This document shows positions 15,406-24,855 of a stretch of DNA of 41,070 nt, piece by piece (positions within the stretch are counted from its first letter, which is position 1; the number at the start of each line of letters is the position of its first letter). The notes under the pieces were generated by a model. It was given only the letters and a program-made list of their open reading frames with translations. It was not told where the DNA came from and ran no database searches. The stretch is from BMS3ABIN04 sp965554225 (lineage in GTDB: Bacteria; Bacteroidota; Ignavibacteria; Ignavibacteriales; Melioribacteraceae). The translations under genes were made by a program, and so were the position numbers. The DNA lies in contig CBEVZC010000013.1 in the NCBI GenBank assembly GCA_965554225.1, positions 1-41,070 on the forward strand, read 5' to 3'.

Positions 15406-17874
15406 ATGAAATATCCTTTTACTGAAGTAGAAAAGAAGTGGCAGCAATACTGGGAAGAAAATAATGTTCATAAAACAGATTTGAATAAACTTGAAAAAAA
15501 ACTATACACTTTAGTAATGTTTATTTACCCTTCCGGCTCTAAACTTCATATTGGTCATTGGTATAATTACGGACCAACAGATTCATGGGCAAGATTTAAA
15601 AAACTTAAAGGTTATAATGTATTTGAACCAATGGGATATGATGCTTTCGGTCTTCCCGCGGAAAATTATGCTATCAAAACAGGAGTTCATCCGCAAGACA
15701 GTACTTTGAAGAATATTGAGGATATTAGAAAACAGCTTAAAACAATGGGTTGTATGTACGATTGGGATACGGAACTTATGACTTGTGTTCCGGAATATTA
15801 CAAATGGAATCAATGGCTGTTTCTACAGCTGTATAAACACGGATTAGCATATAGAAAAAACGCACCGGTTAATTGGTGTCCATCCTGTAAAACCGTTTTG
15901 GCGAATGAACAAGTGCAGTCAGACGGCACATGTGAACGTTGCGGTACTACGGTTGAGCGGAAGGAATTGACACAGTGGTTTTTCCGGATTACTAAATATG
16001 CCGAAGATTTATTATCCGGTTTGGAGAAAATAGATTGGCCTGAAAAAACTAAAGCGATGCAGACAAACTGGATTGGTAAGAGTGTAGGTACGGAAGTTAA
16101 GTTTAAACTTGAAGAACATGGTGATGAAGTAACAGTGTTTACAACAAGACCTGATACGTTATTTGGTGTTACTTATATGGTGTTGGCTCCCGAGCATGAA
16201 CTTGTTGAGAAAATTACAACGCCCGAACATAAAAATGAAGTTGAAAAATATATAGAATCGGTTAAAAGATTATCTGAAATTGAAAGAACCTCAACGGTAA
16301 AAGAAAAAACAGGTGTCCCGACAGGTGCTTTTGCAATAAATCCTATGAACGGTGAGAAAGTCCCAATCTGGATTGCGGATTATGTTTTGGCTACTTATGG
16401 AACAGGCAGCGTTATGGCAGTGCCTGCACACGATGAAAGGGATTTTGAATTTGCAGCAAAATACGGCTTGCCGGTTAGAAAAGTAATTTTAGAAGAAGGG
16501 ACAAATGAAGAAGACGAATTGAAAGAGGCTTATACAGCGCCGGGAATTATGATTAACTCCGGAGAATTTAACGGATTAAGTTCAGAAGAAGCTATTGAAA
16601 AAATTACCGGTTTTATTTCCGGTAAACTATTAGGAAAGCGGACAATAAATTATAGATTAAGAGATTGGCTTATTTCAAGACAAAGATATTGGGGAACGCC
16701 AATTCCTATTGTCTATTGTGATAAATGCGGTGAAGTTGCTTTGCCGGAAGAATATCTGCCTGTTAAACTTCCTTACGATGTAAATTTTAAGTCCGAGGGC
16801 GGTTCGCCGTTAGCAGAAAATAATGAATTCCTTAACACCACTTGTCCAAGATGCGGAGGGCATGCAAGGAGAGAGGTGGATACTATGGATACTTTTGTGG
16901 ACTCATCATGGTATTACCTGCGCTATCTCGATCCGCATTACACTGACGGAATGTTTAATACTGACTTGGGTAAAAAATGGACTCCGGTTGATATGTATGT
17001 AGGTGGTGCGGAACATGCCACAATGCATTTACTCTATGCCAGGTTTGTTCATAAATTTTTAAAAGATCTTTCTCTGGTTGATAGTGAAGAACCGTTTAGC
17101 AAACTTATACATCAAGGTACCATTACAAACATGGGCGCTAAAATGTCTAAGTCGAAAGGTAATGTGGTAAATCCCGACATATTTGTTGACCAATACGGCG
17201 CTGATGTATTTAGAATGTACTTAATGTTTATGGGTCCCTATGAACTTGGAGGCGACTGGAACGATAAGGGAATTGTTGGCATAGATAGGTTTGTACAGCG
17301 GACTTATGCTTTGGTAAAAGGTAATTCCGACTCGTCTCAAAATTATCCGTCGAAAAACTCTTATGAGCTTAGCGAATTAAACGATGGAGAAAAAGCAGTA
17401 TATAGAAAACTAAATCAAACCATCTCAAAGTTTGATAAGGAGATTGATAATTTCAGGTTCAACACAGCTTTGGCACTATTGATGGAACTATTGAATGAAC
17501 TTACTAAAAAGTTTAAGCAATTAAAACCGGAACTAAAATCTTATTCACTCGATAGATTTATAGTGTTACTTGCAAGTTTAGCTCCTCATCTTGGCGAAGA
17601 ATGCTGGCAAATATTAGGTCATGATAAATCTTTGTTCGAACAACCGGTATGGTTTGATGCCGATGAGGATGCTCTGAGTGTGGATAGTGTAACAATAGTT
17701 GTTCAGATTAATGGAAAAGTAAGAGCTAAATTAAATTTACCGTTTGATAGTACGGAAAATGTTGTTAAGAATGCCGCATGGAACGAGGAAAACGTAAAAA
17801 TTCATACCGACGGGAAAAAAGTAGTAAAAGAAATTTATATAAAAAATAAAATTTATAATATTGTTGTAAGATAA
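15406..17874 (+). CDS. leuS: Leucyl-tRNA synthetase
   Basis: The 822-residue class I aminoacyl-tRNA synthetase charges tRNA-Leu. HIGH is at 48-51 in the YPSGSKLHIGHWYNYGP segment, and KMSKS is at 579-583. Between them lies a CP1 editing domain containing TTRPDTLFGVTYMVLAPEH. Two zinc-type cysteine pairs (CPSCK/CERCG near 167-190, and CDKCG/CPRCG further on) are present, and GTGSVMAVPAHDERDFEFA marks the editing pocket. The C-terminal anticodon domain ends in the usual VVQINGKVRAKL region. Length is typical of bacterial LeuRS. serS follows after 36 bases, so the two probably form one transcription unit. Confidence 0.98.
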   Translation: MKYPFTEVEKKWQQYWEENNVHKTDLNKLEKKLYTLVMFIYPSGSKLHIGHWYNYGPTDSWARFKKLKGYNVFEPMGYDAFGLPAENYAIKTGVHPQDSTLKNIEDIRKQLKTMGCMYDWDTELMTCVPEYYKWNQWLFLQLYKHGLAYRKNAPVNWCPSCKTVLANEQVQSDGTCERCGTTVERKELTQWFFRITKYAEDLLSGLEKIDWPEKTKAMQTNWIGKSVGTEVKFKLEEHGDEVTVFTTRPDTLFGVTYMVLAPEHELVEKITTPEHKNEVEKYIESVKRLSEIERTSTVKEKTGVPTGAFAINPMNGEKVPIWIADYVLATYGTGSVMAVPAHDERDFEFAAKYGLPVRKVILEEGTNEEDELKEAYTAPGIMINSGEFNGLSSEEAIEKITGFISGKLLGKRTINYRLRDWLISRQRYWGTPIPIVYCDKCGEVALPEEYLPVKLPYDVNFKSEGGSPLAENNEFLNTTCPRCGGHARREVDTMDTFVDSSWYYLRYLDPHYTDGMFNTDLGKKWTPVDMYVGGAEHATMHLLYARFVHKFLKDLSLVDSEEPFSKLIHQGTITNMGAKMSKSKGNVVNPDIFVDQYGADVFRMYLMFMGPYELGGDWNDKGIVGIDRFVQRTYALVKGNSDSSQNYPSKNSYELSELNDGEKAVYRKLNQTISKFDKEIDNFRFNTALALLMELLNELTKKFKQLKPELKSYSLDRFIVLLASLAPHLGEECWQILGHDKSLFEQPVWFDADEDALSVDSVTIVVQINGKVRAKLNLPFDSTENVVKNAAWNEENVKIHTDGKKVVKEIYIKNKIYNIVVR

Positions 17875-17910
17875 TATTGATTTAAAAATTTAATTCTAAA
17901 AGAAGGTGAA

Positions 17911-19188
17911 ATGTTAGACATAAAATTAATAAGAGAAAAACCCGAATTGGTTAAGCAGGGAATTAAAAACAAAAATGAAAAAGATACGGTTGATGAAATT
18001 CTTGCACTCGACAAAAAAAGACGTGAAATATTAACTAAGGTCGAAGACTTAAAAGCTAAGCGCAATAAAGTTTCACAAGAAATTGGTAAGCTGAAAAAAG
18101 CAGGTGAAAATGCCGACGGTATTATTGCGGAAATGAAAACCGTATCCGATGAAATAAAAGAGTTGGATGATTCTCTTAAAAATGTCGAATCTAAATTAAA
18201 TACTTTGTTAAGCTGGGTTCCAAACTTACCACACAGTTCTGTTCCGGTTGGCGCAAATGAAGAGAGTAATGTTGAAGTTAGAAACTGGCTGCCGGATGCG
18301 TTCTCATTCGAGCAGGAATTTAAAATGCTCGATCATATTGAATTGGGTAAGAAATTGAATATTTTGGACTTTAATAGAGGTGCTAAAATTACCGGTTCAG
18401 GTTTTCCTGTTTATGTGGGTAAAGGCGCTATGCTGGAAAGAGCCTTAATTAATTATATGCTTAATTATCATATAGAAAAACACGGCTATACGGAAATTAT
18501 ACCTCCGTTTTTAGTAAATACCGAATCAATGACAGGAACGGGTCAATTACCCAAAATGAAAGATGATATGTATTATGCAGAAAAAGATGATTTGTACCTT
18601 GTGCCAACGGCTGAAGTACCTATAACCAATATGCACAGAAATGAAATAGTTCCCAAAAGTGAACTCCCGATAAATTATGTCGGTTACTCAGCTTGCTTTA
18701 GAAGAGAAGCAGGCTCATACGGAAAGGAATCGAAAGGTTTTTTGAGAGTGCATCAGTTCAATAAAGTTGAAATGGTTAAACTGGTTGAACCGGAAACTTC
18801 TTACGATGAATTGGAAACCATTGTCTCGAATGCGGAGGATATATTAAAAGAGTTAAAAATTCCATACAGGGTCCTTTTGCTTTCCACAGGCGATCTTAGT
18901 TTTGCCGCAGCTAAATGTTACGATATTGAGACCTGGTCTCCGGCAGAAAACAAATGGTTGGAAGCATCGTCCTGCAGTAATTTTGAAGATTTTCAAGCTC
19001 GCAGGGCAAACATCAGATTTAGAGACGAAAATAATAAAAAAGTTAAATTTCTGCATACTTTAAATGGTTCGGGACTTGCAACGAGTAGACTAATGGTTTC
19101 GCTCCTGGAAAATTATCAAACTCCGGAAGGTAAAATTATTGTTCCGAAAGTTTTACAACCATACACCGGTTTCTCTATAATTGGCTAG
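17911..19188 (+). CDS. serS: Seryl-tRNA synthetase
   Basis: This 425-residue class II synthetase charges tRNA-Ser and tRNA-Sec. It has an N-terminal antiparallel coiled coil (about residues 28-105, rich in Lys/Glu heptads) for tRNA binding, then the class II catalytic core. The core contains the TGTGQLPKMKDDMYY region, the motif 2 arginine in SACFRREAGSYGKESKG, and the motif 3 arginine in LNGSGLATSRLMVSLLEN. AAGAAGG is placed correctly before the ATG. It is downstream of leuS with a short gap. Nothing unusual was noted. Confidence 0.98.
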   Translation: MLDIKLIREKPELVKQGIKNKNEKDTVDEILALDKKRREILTKVEDLKAKRNKVSQEIGKLKKAGENADGIIAEMKTVSDEIKELDDSLKNVESKLNTLLSWVPNLPHSSVPVGANEESNVEVRNWLPDAFSFEQEFKMLDHIELGKKLNILDFNRGAKITGSGFPVYVGKGAMLERALINYMLNYHIEKHGYTEIIPPFLVNTESMTGTGQLPKMKDDMYYAEKDDLYLVPTAEVPITNMHRNEIVPKSELPINYVGYSACFRREAGSYGKESKGFLRVHQFNKVEMVKLVEPETSYDELETIVSNAEDILKELKIPYRVLLLSTGDLSFAAAKCYDIETWSPAENKWLEASSCSNFEDFQARRANIRFRDENNKKVKFLHTLNGSGLATSRLMVSLLENYQTPEGKIIVPKVLQPYTGFSIIG

Positions 19189-19226
19189 TACTTTACATAG
19201 GTAATGTATTTTAACTTCCTAATATT

Positions 19227-19265
19227 GTAGAGCAACTTGCCAAATTGTTTTATAAAATTCGATTT
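19227..19265. repeat. Degenerate copy of CAACTTG-type palindromic element
   Basis: The core CAACTTGCCAAATTG, followed by ATAAAATTCGATTT, resembles the perfect palindrome and its 3' flank at 21307-21350. Similarity runs over roughly 40 bases with a few mismatches and small gaps. Here the stem is imperfect. It is probably a short dispersed repeat or a weak operator. Confidence 0.45.
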
Positions 19266-19462
19266 TTCTTTTCCTAACACTGTGTAACCTTGAGATAAAG
19301 ACTGAGAAATATCACGTATTTTTAAATAATATACCTTGTTAACAGCTAGAAATTCCAATTATTATTCATTCAAAAGTATTATTGAAAACACAAAATTTTT
19401 TAATAACATCTAATTTTGGAACCTCCTAATAATTTAATTTAGTATTTTACTTATCAAATATT

Positions 19463-19470
19463 TAGTTTTG
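19463..19470 (+). promoter_or_regulatory. Possible Bacteroidota-type -7 element before ABC exporter
   Basis: The octamer TAGTTTTG fits TAnnTTTG and lies 54 bases before the ATG at 19525. No good -33 element was seen, so this is a weak candidate. Confidence 0.25.
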
Positions 19471-19524
19471 AATAATTATTGAATATAAAACATTTTTGAA
19501 GCTTAATTTATATGTTAGGTACTA

Positions 19525-21279
19525 ATGAGAAGTCTGTCCTATCTGAACAAATATTTTTTACGGTACAAGAAGAATCTTTTTCTGGGGTTTCTTTTTATTT
19601 TACTTTCTGATGTAGCTCAGGTAACCATCCCGCTTTTTTTGCGAAAAAGTATTGATGGTTTACAGCAGAATATTGATTATTCCGGGCTGCTTAAATATGC
19701 CGCAATGATTCTCGGTGCAGCAATTATCAGCGGAATATTCAGATTTCTAATTCGTGAAACTATTGTTGTTACTTCGCGCAAAATTGAATTTGATTTACGT
19801 CAGGATTTTTGGACGCATTTATTAAAACTGCCTCTCCGGTTTTTCCAGAACAATTCAACCGGTAACATTATGGCGCATGCTACTAATGATATTGGAGCCG
19901 TTAGAATGTATTGTGGTCCCGCTGTAATGTATTCTGCCGATACGATTGTGAAATTTATTATTGTTATTTCCGTTATGATTTCCATCCAACCATTACTTAC
20001 TTTGTACGTTCTTATTCCGTTACCGTTGCTTTCGTTTTTTGTTTACCTATTAAGTAAAAAGGTTCATAAAAAATTTACTAAGATTCAGGAAAAATTTTCC
20101 GAACTGACTACCAAAGCACAAGAAAATTTCGGAGGAATTAGAGTTATAAAAGCTTACGTGAAAGAGGAAAGTGAAATTGAGGAATTTAAAAAACTAAGCG
20201 ATGAGTATCTAAACAGAAATATGGAAAAGATACGCATACAAGCTTTCTTTATGCCTCTTTTATTCTTGATAACGGGCATATCAATAATCGTTGTTGTTTG
20301 GGTTGGCGGCAGAATGGTCATTCAAAACGAACTTACACTAGGCGATATTTCTGCTTTTCTTGTTTACTTAGGAATGTTGATTTGGCCTGTAATTGCTTTT
20401 GGCTGGGTTATGAATATTGCACAGCAAGCAGCTGCAAGCATGAAGAGATTGCTGAAAATATTTAATGAGAACGAAGAAATAAAAAATCCGGAATCTGTTA
20501 AGCAACATGAGAATGGTTTTAACGGTAGTATAGAATTTAAAAATATGAGTTTTAAATATAGAGATGATTTGCCGTATGTTTTAAAAAATATAAATCTTAA
20601 AATTCCGAGCGGAACAAGACTGGCAATTATTGGAAATACCGGGGTTGGGAAAACGACCCTAATTAATTTAATCCCGCGTCTGTATGATGTTTCCGAGGGT
20701 GAAATTTTGATCGACGGAATAAGCGTAAAGGAATTATCACTTAGTATGCTTCGCGAAAATATTGGTTTTGTTCCTCAGGAAACATTCCTCTTTTCCGATA
20801 CAATTACGAATAATATTTTATACGGAGTAAAAGAAAAGAATAAAAGTATTGAGCTTGTAGAAAATGTTTCGGAAATATCTCAGCTTAAAAAAGACGTTGA
20901 AGCTTTCCCGGAAAAATTTGAAACCGTGCTTGGAGAAAGGGGAATAACTCTTTCCGGAGGGCAAAAACAAAGAGCCGGTTTAGCGCGGGCTTTAGCTGTG
21001 AATCCTAAAATATTAATAATGGACGATTCATTTTCTGCTATCGATACTAAAACGGAAGAAGAAATACTAAATAGATTGAAAACTTTTATGCAGGGTAGAA
21101 CAAGTATAATTATTAGTCATAGAATCTCAACAATTAAAGATTCCGATAAAATAGTTGTCCTTGATAAAGGTATAATTGCAGAAGAAGGTACGCATGATGA
21201 ACTGGTTTCATTGGGAGGAATTTATGCCGATCTTCATTATAAACAGCTTTTGGAAGAAGAGCTTAAAGAAATAAATTGA
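19525..21279 (+). CDS. ABC exporter half-transporter, degenerate-site subunit
   Basis: The 584-residue protein fuses a six-helix type IV transmembrane domain (about 15-305) to an ATPase domain. Walker A is GNTGVGKTT (370-378), the signature is LSGGQKQRAGLARAL, Walker B reads ILIMDDSFSAID, and the H-loop is IISHRIS. The catalytic glutamate position is Asp501, as in the degenerate site of heterodimeric exporters such as TM287/288. The gene at 21408 carries the complementary defect, so the two very probably form one heterodimer exporting lipids, peptides or drugs. Exporters of this pair type are common in Gram-negatives. The substrate is not evident. The ATG has only a weak upstream site. Confidence 0.93.
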   Translation: MRSLSYLNKYFLRYKKNLFLGFLFILLSDVAQVTIPLFLRKSIDGLQQNIDYSGLLKYAAMILGAAIISGIFRFLIRETIVVTSRKIEFDLRQDFWTHLLKLPLRFFQNNSTGNIMAHATNDIGAVRMYCGPAVMYSADTIVKFIIVISVMISIQPLLTLYVLIPLPLLSFFVYLLSKKVHKKFTKIQEKFSELTTKAQENFGGIRVIKAYVKEESEIEEFKKLSDEYLNRNMEKIRIQAFFMPLLFLITGISIIVVVWVGGRMVIQNELTLGDISAFLVYLGMLIWPVIAFGWVMNIAQQAAASMKRLLKIFNENEEIKNPESVKQHENGFNGSIEFKNMSFKYRDDLPYVLKNINLKIPSGTRLAIIGNTGVGKTTLINLIPRLYDVSEGEILIDGISVKELSLSMLRENIGFVPQETFLFSDTITNNILYGVKEKNKSIELVENVSEISQLKKDVEAFPEKFETVLGERGITLSGGQKQRAGLARALAVNPKILIMDDSFSAIDTKTEEEILNRLKTFMQGRTSIIISHRISTIKDSDKIVVLDKGIIAEEGTHDELVSLGGIYADLHYKQLLEEELKEIN

Positions 21280-21306
21280 TTATTTATTATTGAATTCATT
21301 TGAATT

Positions 21307-21350
21307 GTAAGTCAACTTGCTAAGTTGACATATAATTTTAGCGAATTTAT
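21307..21350. repeat. Perfect 8-bp-stem palindrome between ABC genes
   Basis: GTCAACTT (21311-21318) and AAGTTGAC (21322-21329) form a perfect stem around a GCT loop, followed by an AT-rich flank shared with the element at 19227-19265. There is no T tract, so it does not look like an intrinsic terminator. An operator or a small dispersed repeat is more likely. It lies 31 bases after one ABC gene and 78 bases before the next. Confidence 0.6.
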
Positions 21351-21407
21351 TAAAGTGCATTTGAATTAACTATATCGGTTTGTGTGAACCGGAAAACGAT
21401 TTAATAA

Positions 21408-23219
21408 ATGAATAAAACCGACGATGAAATATTAGGTAAAGCATACGATTCAAAATTAATGAAGCGTTTGCTTAAGTATGTAAAACCTTACAAGAAGTAT
21501 TTGATATTTGGAATATTAATGAATATTGTTGTTGCCGGCTTGGGTCCGCTAAGACCTGTTCTTATTAAAATAGCTGTCGATAAAAGTATTGCAAATAAAG
21601 ATTTACACAGCCTTACAATTATTACCATTATTCTGTTTTCCACTTTGGTATTGCAGGCAATAATACAATATGTTTTAACGTATTTTACACAGCTGATGGG
21701 TCAAAAAATTATTTATGACCTAAGAGTGGAAGTATTTTCACATGTACAGAAATTGGCGCTTAAGTTTTTCGATAAAACTCCCATTGGGCGAATTGTAACA
21801 AGAGTTACCAACGATATAGAAGCATTAAATGAACTTTTTGCTTCCGGAATTGTAATGGTTTTCAGCGATATTTTTATCATCGTTTGGATTTTTATTTTCA
21901 TGTTCTCAATGTCTTTTAATCTTGCCCTAATTACTATTGCCGTGTTGCCAATTCTTATTTACGCAACATTTTTATTTAGGAAAAAAGTAAGAGATGCTTA
22001 CCGCGATGTACGGTTTTATTTGGCAAGACTTAATTCTTATATGCAGGAGCATATTACGGGAATCAGCATTATTCAATTATTTAATAAACAAAAATCTGAA
22101 ATATCAAATTTTAAAAATATTAATGCAGATCACAAAAAAGCTAATATTGATTCAATTTTTTACTATGCGGTATTTTTTCCTACTGTTGAAATTTTGAGTT
22201 CGCTTGCAATTGCTCTAATTATATGGTACGGAGGAGGAAAAATTATTCAAGGCAGTATAACAATAGGGGTTTTATTTGCTTTTATTCAATTTACGGAAAT
22301 GTTTTTCAGACCTATTCGTGATTTATCGGAAAAGTATAATATAATGCAGACAGCAATGGCATCTTCGGAAAGGATATTTAAATTGTTGGATAATGAAACT
22401 ATTATTAGTAATCCGGCTGAACCTAAAAAATTAGATAAATTACGCGGTGAGATTGAATTTAGAAATGTCAGTTTTGCGTATAATCCAGGTGAGTATGTAC
22501 TCAAGAATGTATCATTTAAAATGGAACCGGGTCAAAGTATTGCTATTGTAGGCGCAACTGGTGCAGGGAAAACTTCAATTATTAATCTTTTGTCCAGATT
22601 TTATGAAATACAAGAAGGCAATATTTTAATCGACGGAATTGATATTAAAGATATCAGTAAGCATGAGTTAAGAAAAATAATGTCGGTTGTTTTGCAGGAT
22701 GTTTATCTGTTTTCCGGTTCAATTAAAACAAACATCAGTTTGAATTCAAATGATATTACAGAGGAAGAAATAAGAGAGGCTGCATTAGTAGTTGGAGCGG
22801 ATAAATTTATTATGGAAATGCCGCAGCAGTACAATGAAGAGGTTAAGGAGAAGGGGGCTACTTTAAGTGTTGGACAAAAGCAATTGATATCATTTTCGCG
22901 GGCACTTGCCAATGATCCGCAAATTTTAATTCTTGACGAAGCAACCTCAAGTGTTGATACAAAAACCGAGATATTAATTCAGAAAGCAATTAAAAAATTA
23001 TTAGTTGGAAGAACATCTATAATTATTGCGCACAGGTTATCAACAATACAAAGCGCCGATAAGATTATTGTTATGCATAAAGGAGAAATTAGAGAAGTCG
23101 GGACGCATCAAGAGCTTTTGGCAAAACGGGGAATTTATTACAAGTTGTACCAGTTACAATATAAAGACCAAGAGATTTCAATACCAATACAAAATAGGAG
23201 AGATTTAAATGTCAATTAA
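21408..23219 (+). CDS. ABC exporter half-transporter, catalytic-Glu subunit
   Basis: This is a 603-residue partner of the preceding exporter: a six-helix transmembrane domain (about 25-320) and an ATPase domain. Walker A is GATGAGKTS, Walker B is ILILDEATSSVD with intact E511, and the H-loop is IIAHRLS. Its signature is LSVGQ (486-490) instead of LSGGQ, which is what the degenerate site of a heterodimer requires when the partner has Asp in Walker B. The two substitutions therefore fall in the same composite nucleotide site. The last 11 bases overlap the start of fbp, so the genes may be cotranscribed. A lipid A/drug exporter role is possible but unproven. Confidence 0.93.
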   Translation: MNKTDDEILGKAYDSKLMKRLLKYVKPYKKYLIFGILMNIVVAGLGPLRPVLIKIAVDKSIANKDLHSLTIITIILFSTLVLQAIIQYVLTYFTQLMGQKIIYDLRVEVFSHVQKLALKFFDKTPIGRIVTRVTNDIEALNELFASGIVMVFSDIFIIVWIFIFMFSMSFNLALITIAVLPILIYATFLFRKKVRDAYRDVRFYLARLNSYMQEHITGISIIQLFNKQKSEISNFKNINADHKKANIDSIFYYAVFFPTVEILSSLAIALIIWYGGGKIIQGSITIGVLFAFIQFTEMFFRPIRDLSEKYNIMQTAMASSERIFKLLDNETIISNPAEPKKLDKLRGEIEFRNVSFAYNPGEYVLKNVSFKMEPGQSIAIVGATGAGKTSIINLLSRFYEIQEGNILIDGIDIKDISKHELRKIMSVVLQDVYLFSGSIKTNISLNSNDITEEEIREAALVVGADKFIMEMPQQYNEEVKEKGATLSVGQKQLISFSRALANDPQILILDEATSSVDTKTEILIQKAIKKLLVGRTSIIIAHRLSTIQSADKIIVMHKGEIREVGTHQELLAKRGIYYKLYQLQYKDQEISIPIQNRRDLNVN

Positions 23220-24237
23220 TTTTATGACTCTACCGCGCCATATATTGCAGAAAGAGAAACAGCATCCGGCGGCTACAGGAGAACTTTCCGCATTATTACA
23301 CGATTTATCTTTGGCAGCAAAAGTAATTTCTTTGGAAGTTAATAAAGCAGGTTTGGTAGATATTTTAGGCTTCACAGGAACAAACAATGTTCATGGTGAA
23401 CAAGTTAAGAAACTCGACATTTATGCGCATGAAATGCTTATCAGAGCTATGGACCATGGCGGACATTTATGCGTAATGGCATCTGAAGAAGAGGAAAAAA
23501 TTATACACATTCCTACGCGTCACAAAATAGGTAAATATGTTATGCTGTTTGACCCGCTCGACGGCTCTTCTAACATTGACGCCAATGTTAGTATAGGTAC
23601 AATCTTTTCCATTTACAGAAGAATTTCACCGGATGGCACTCCCGGTACTTTAGAAGATTGCTTACAGCCGGGTACGGAACAAGTTGCCGCGGGATATATT
23701 ATTTACGGTTCAAGCACAATGATGGTTTATACAACAGGTGAAGGGGTTTATGGCTTTACATTGGATCCTGCGTTCGGAGAATTTTTACTTTCGCACAGTA
23801 ATATTCAAATTCCTAAAAAAGCAAATATTTACAGTATAAATGAAGGAAATTATAAGTATTGGCGATCAGGATTAAAAAAGTATATTAAATTTATTCAAGG
23901 CGCATACGATAGAGAGGAGAAACCCTATTCGGCAAGATATATCGGTTCAATGGTTGCCGATATTCACCGTAATTTATTGTACGGGGGAATTTTTATTTAT
24001 CCGTCGGATAAGCGAAATCCTAATGGAAAGTTAAGATTAATGTATGAATGTAACCCGATGGCGTTTATAATTGAAGCAGCGGGCGGCAAAGCTATTGACG
24101 GTTCAAAGCGGATTCTAGAAATTCAGCCTAAAGAACTGCACCAAAGAGTTCCTATTTATATTGGTAGTGCCGATGCTGTTGATACAATTGCAAAGTATCT
24201 TGAACAAGATGAAAAAGCCAGGGAACAGATTATTTAA
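23209..24237 (+). CDS. fbp: Fructose-1,6-bisphosphatase class I
   Basis: The 342-residue enzyme hydrolyses fructose-1,6-bisphosphate to fructose-6-phosphate in gluconeogenesis. The metal-binding signature FDPLDGSSNIDANVSIGTIF contains D115 and D118. An acidic cluster SEEEEK (92-97) and the C-terminal LMYECNPMAFIIEAAGGKA substrate region complete the class I pattern. The start overlaps the ABC gene end by 11 bases with GGAGA just upstream. With pckA in the same window it fits a cell that runs gluconeogenesis, which also feeds glucose-6-phosphate to inositol synthesis, although the genes are not in one operon. Confidence 0.97.
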   Translation: MSINFMTLPRHILQKEKQHPAATGELSALLHDLSLAAKVISLEVNKAGLVDILGFTGTNNVHGEQVKKLDIYAHEMLIRAMDHGGHLCVMASEEEEKIIHIPTRHKIGKYVMLFDPLDGSSNIDANVSIGTIFSIYRRISPDGTPGTLEDCLQPGTEQVAAGYIIYGSSTMMVYTTGEGVYGFTLDPAFGEFLLSHSNIQIPKKANIYSINEGNYKYWRSGLKKYIKFIQGAYDREEKPYSARYIGSMVADIHRNLLYGGIFIYPSDKRNPNGKLRLMYECNPMAFIIEAAGGKAIDGSKRILEIQPKELHQRVPIYIGSADAVDTIAKYLEQDEKAREQII

Positions 24238-24505
24238 TAGTTTTAAGCTTTTCATCTATTTGTTTAGCTAAGTCTTTTTCGCTAATACTTTCAAGTTTTA
24301 GTTTAGCGTTTCTTACAGAGACCTCCGGCGGATCTCCTTCGCCTGTCATGAATTTATACAGACTGTATCCCAGCCTGTTCCTATCATTAACTATCGGAAT
24401 ATTTTCTTTGAAAGATTCTACTATAGCGTAAACTTTCTTTTCCAAAGTATCTTCAGAAAATCCTTTTGTCGGAGCTGGAGGTAAAGACGTCATATTAAAA
24501 CTCAT
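24230..24505 (-). CDS. Small conserved-looking hypothetical protein
   Basis: I do not recognise this 91-residue, soluble, charged protein. It has no signal peptide, membrane segment or cysteine. The N-terminus is proline-rich (LPPAPTKGF), followed by a helix-rich body with NRLGYSLYKFMTGEGDPPEVSVRN in the middle and a Lys/Glu-rich C-terminus. Its stop overlaps the end of fbp by eight bases on the opposite strand. A good candidate promoter lies just before its start, which supports it as a real gene. Confidence 0.55.
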   Translation of the reverse strand: MSFNMTSLPPAPTKGFSEDTLEKKVYAIVESFKENIPIVNDRNRLGYSLYKFMTGEGDPPEVSVRNAKLKLESISEKDLAKQIDEKLKTIK

Positions 24506-24525
24506 AAATTATTTTTTAATCAGTA

Positions 24526-24556
24526 CAAATTTAGTCAACTAAAAAGTTTCAAACAA
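24526..24556 (-). promoter_or_regulatory. Candidate Bacteroidota-type promoter for the 91-residue gene
   Basis: On the minus strand TAAATTTG (24533-24526) fits the TAnnTTTG -7 element, and TTG/TTTG-like bases at 24556-24550 fit a -33 element at acceptable spacing. The -7 lies 21 bases before the ATG. Confidence 0.4.
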
Positions 24557-24802
24557 CAAGACTTTTATTATTTACTGTTTTGGTCTTACTCCGAAGACAA
24601 ATTGGAAGTATCTTTCATTTCTAAAAATTTTTAACTTTAAGTACTTAAGGCACTTTTAAAAGTCGTATCACAAAACTGCACCAAGAAAAACGAAGTTACA
24701 CAAAAAAAAGCAATAGAAACTTCAAACCTAATCACTAATTACCAATAATTAATCATAAATTGCCATTCCTAATTCTTTCGTTTTTTTTCACTTTTCCATA
24801 AT

Positions 24803-24810
24803 TAAATTTG
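24803..24810 (+). promoter_or_regulatory. Possible -7 element before the glycosyltransferase operon
   Basis: TAAATTTG matches TAnnTTTG exactly and lies 45 bases before the ATG at 24856. The -33 region is T-rich but not a clean TTTG. Confidence 0.35.
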
Positions 24811-24855
24811 TAGTATTACGAATAAAATGAAACAAAGTATGCATTTTCTTCTTAT

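Larger units (their letters stand above)
19189..19524. other. AT-rich intergenic region between serS and ABC exporter
   Basis: No gene is visible. A degenerate copy of a palindromic element lies at 19227-19265 and a candidate promoter at 19463-19470. Both are listed separately. The rest is AT-rich without recognisable structure. Confidence 0.5.
24506..24855. other. Divergent intergenic region
   Basis: This separates the small minus-strand gene from the glycosyltransferase operon. It contains candidate promoters for both directions, listed separately. The middle holds loosely repetitive AT-rich words (AATCACTAATTACCAATAAT-like) and no visible gene or hairpin. Confidence 0.5.
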
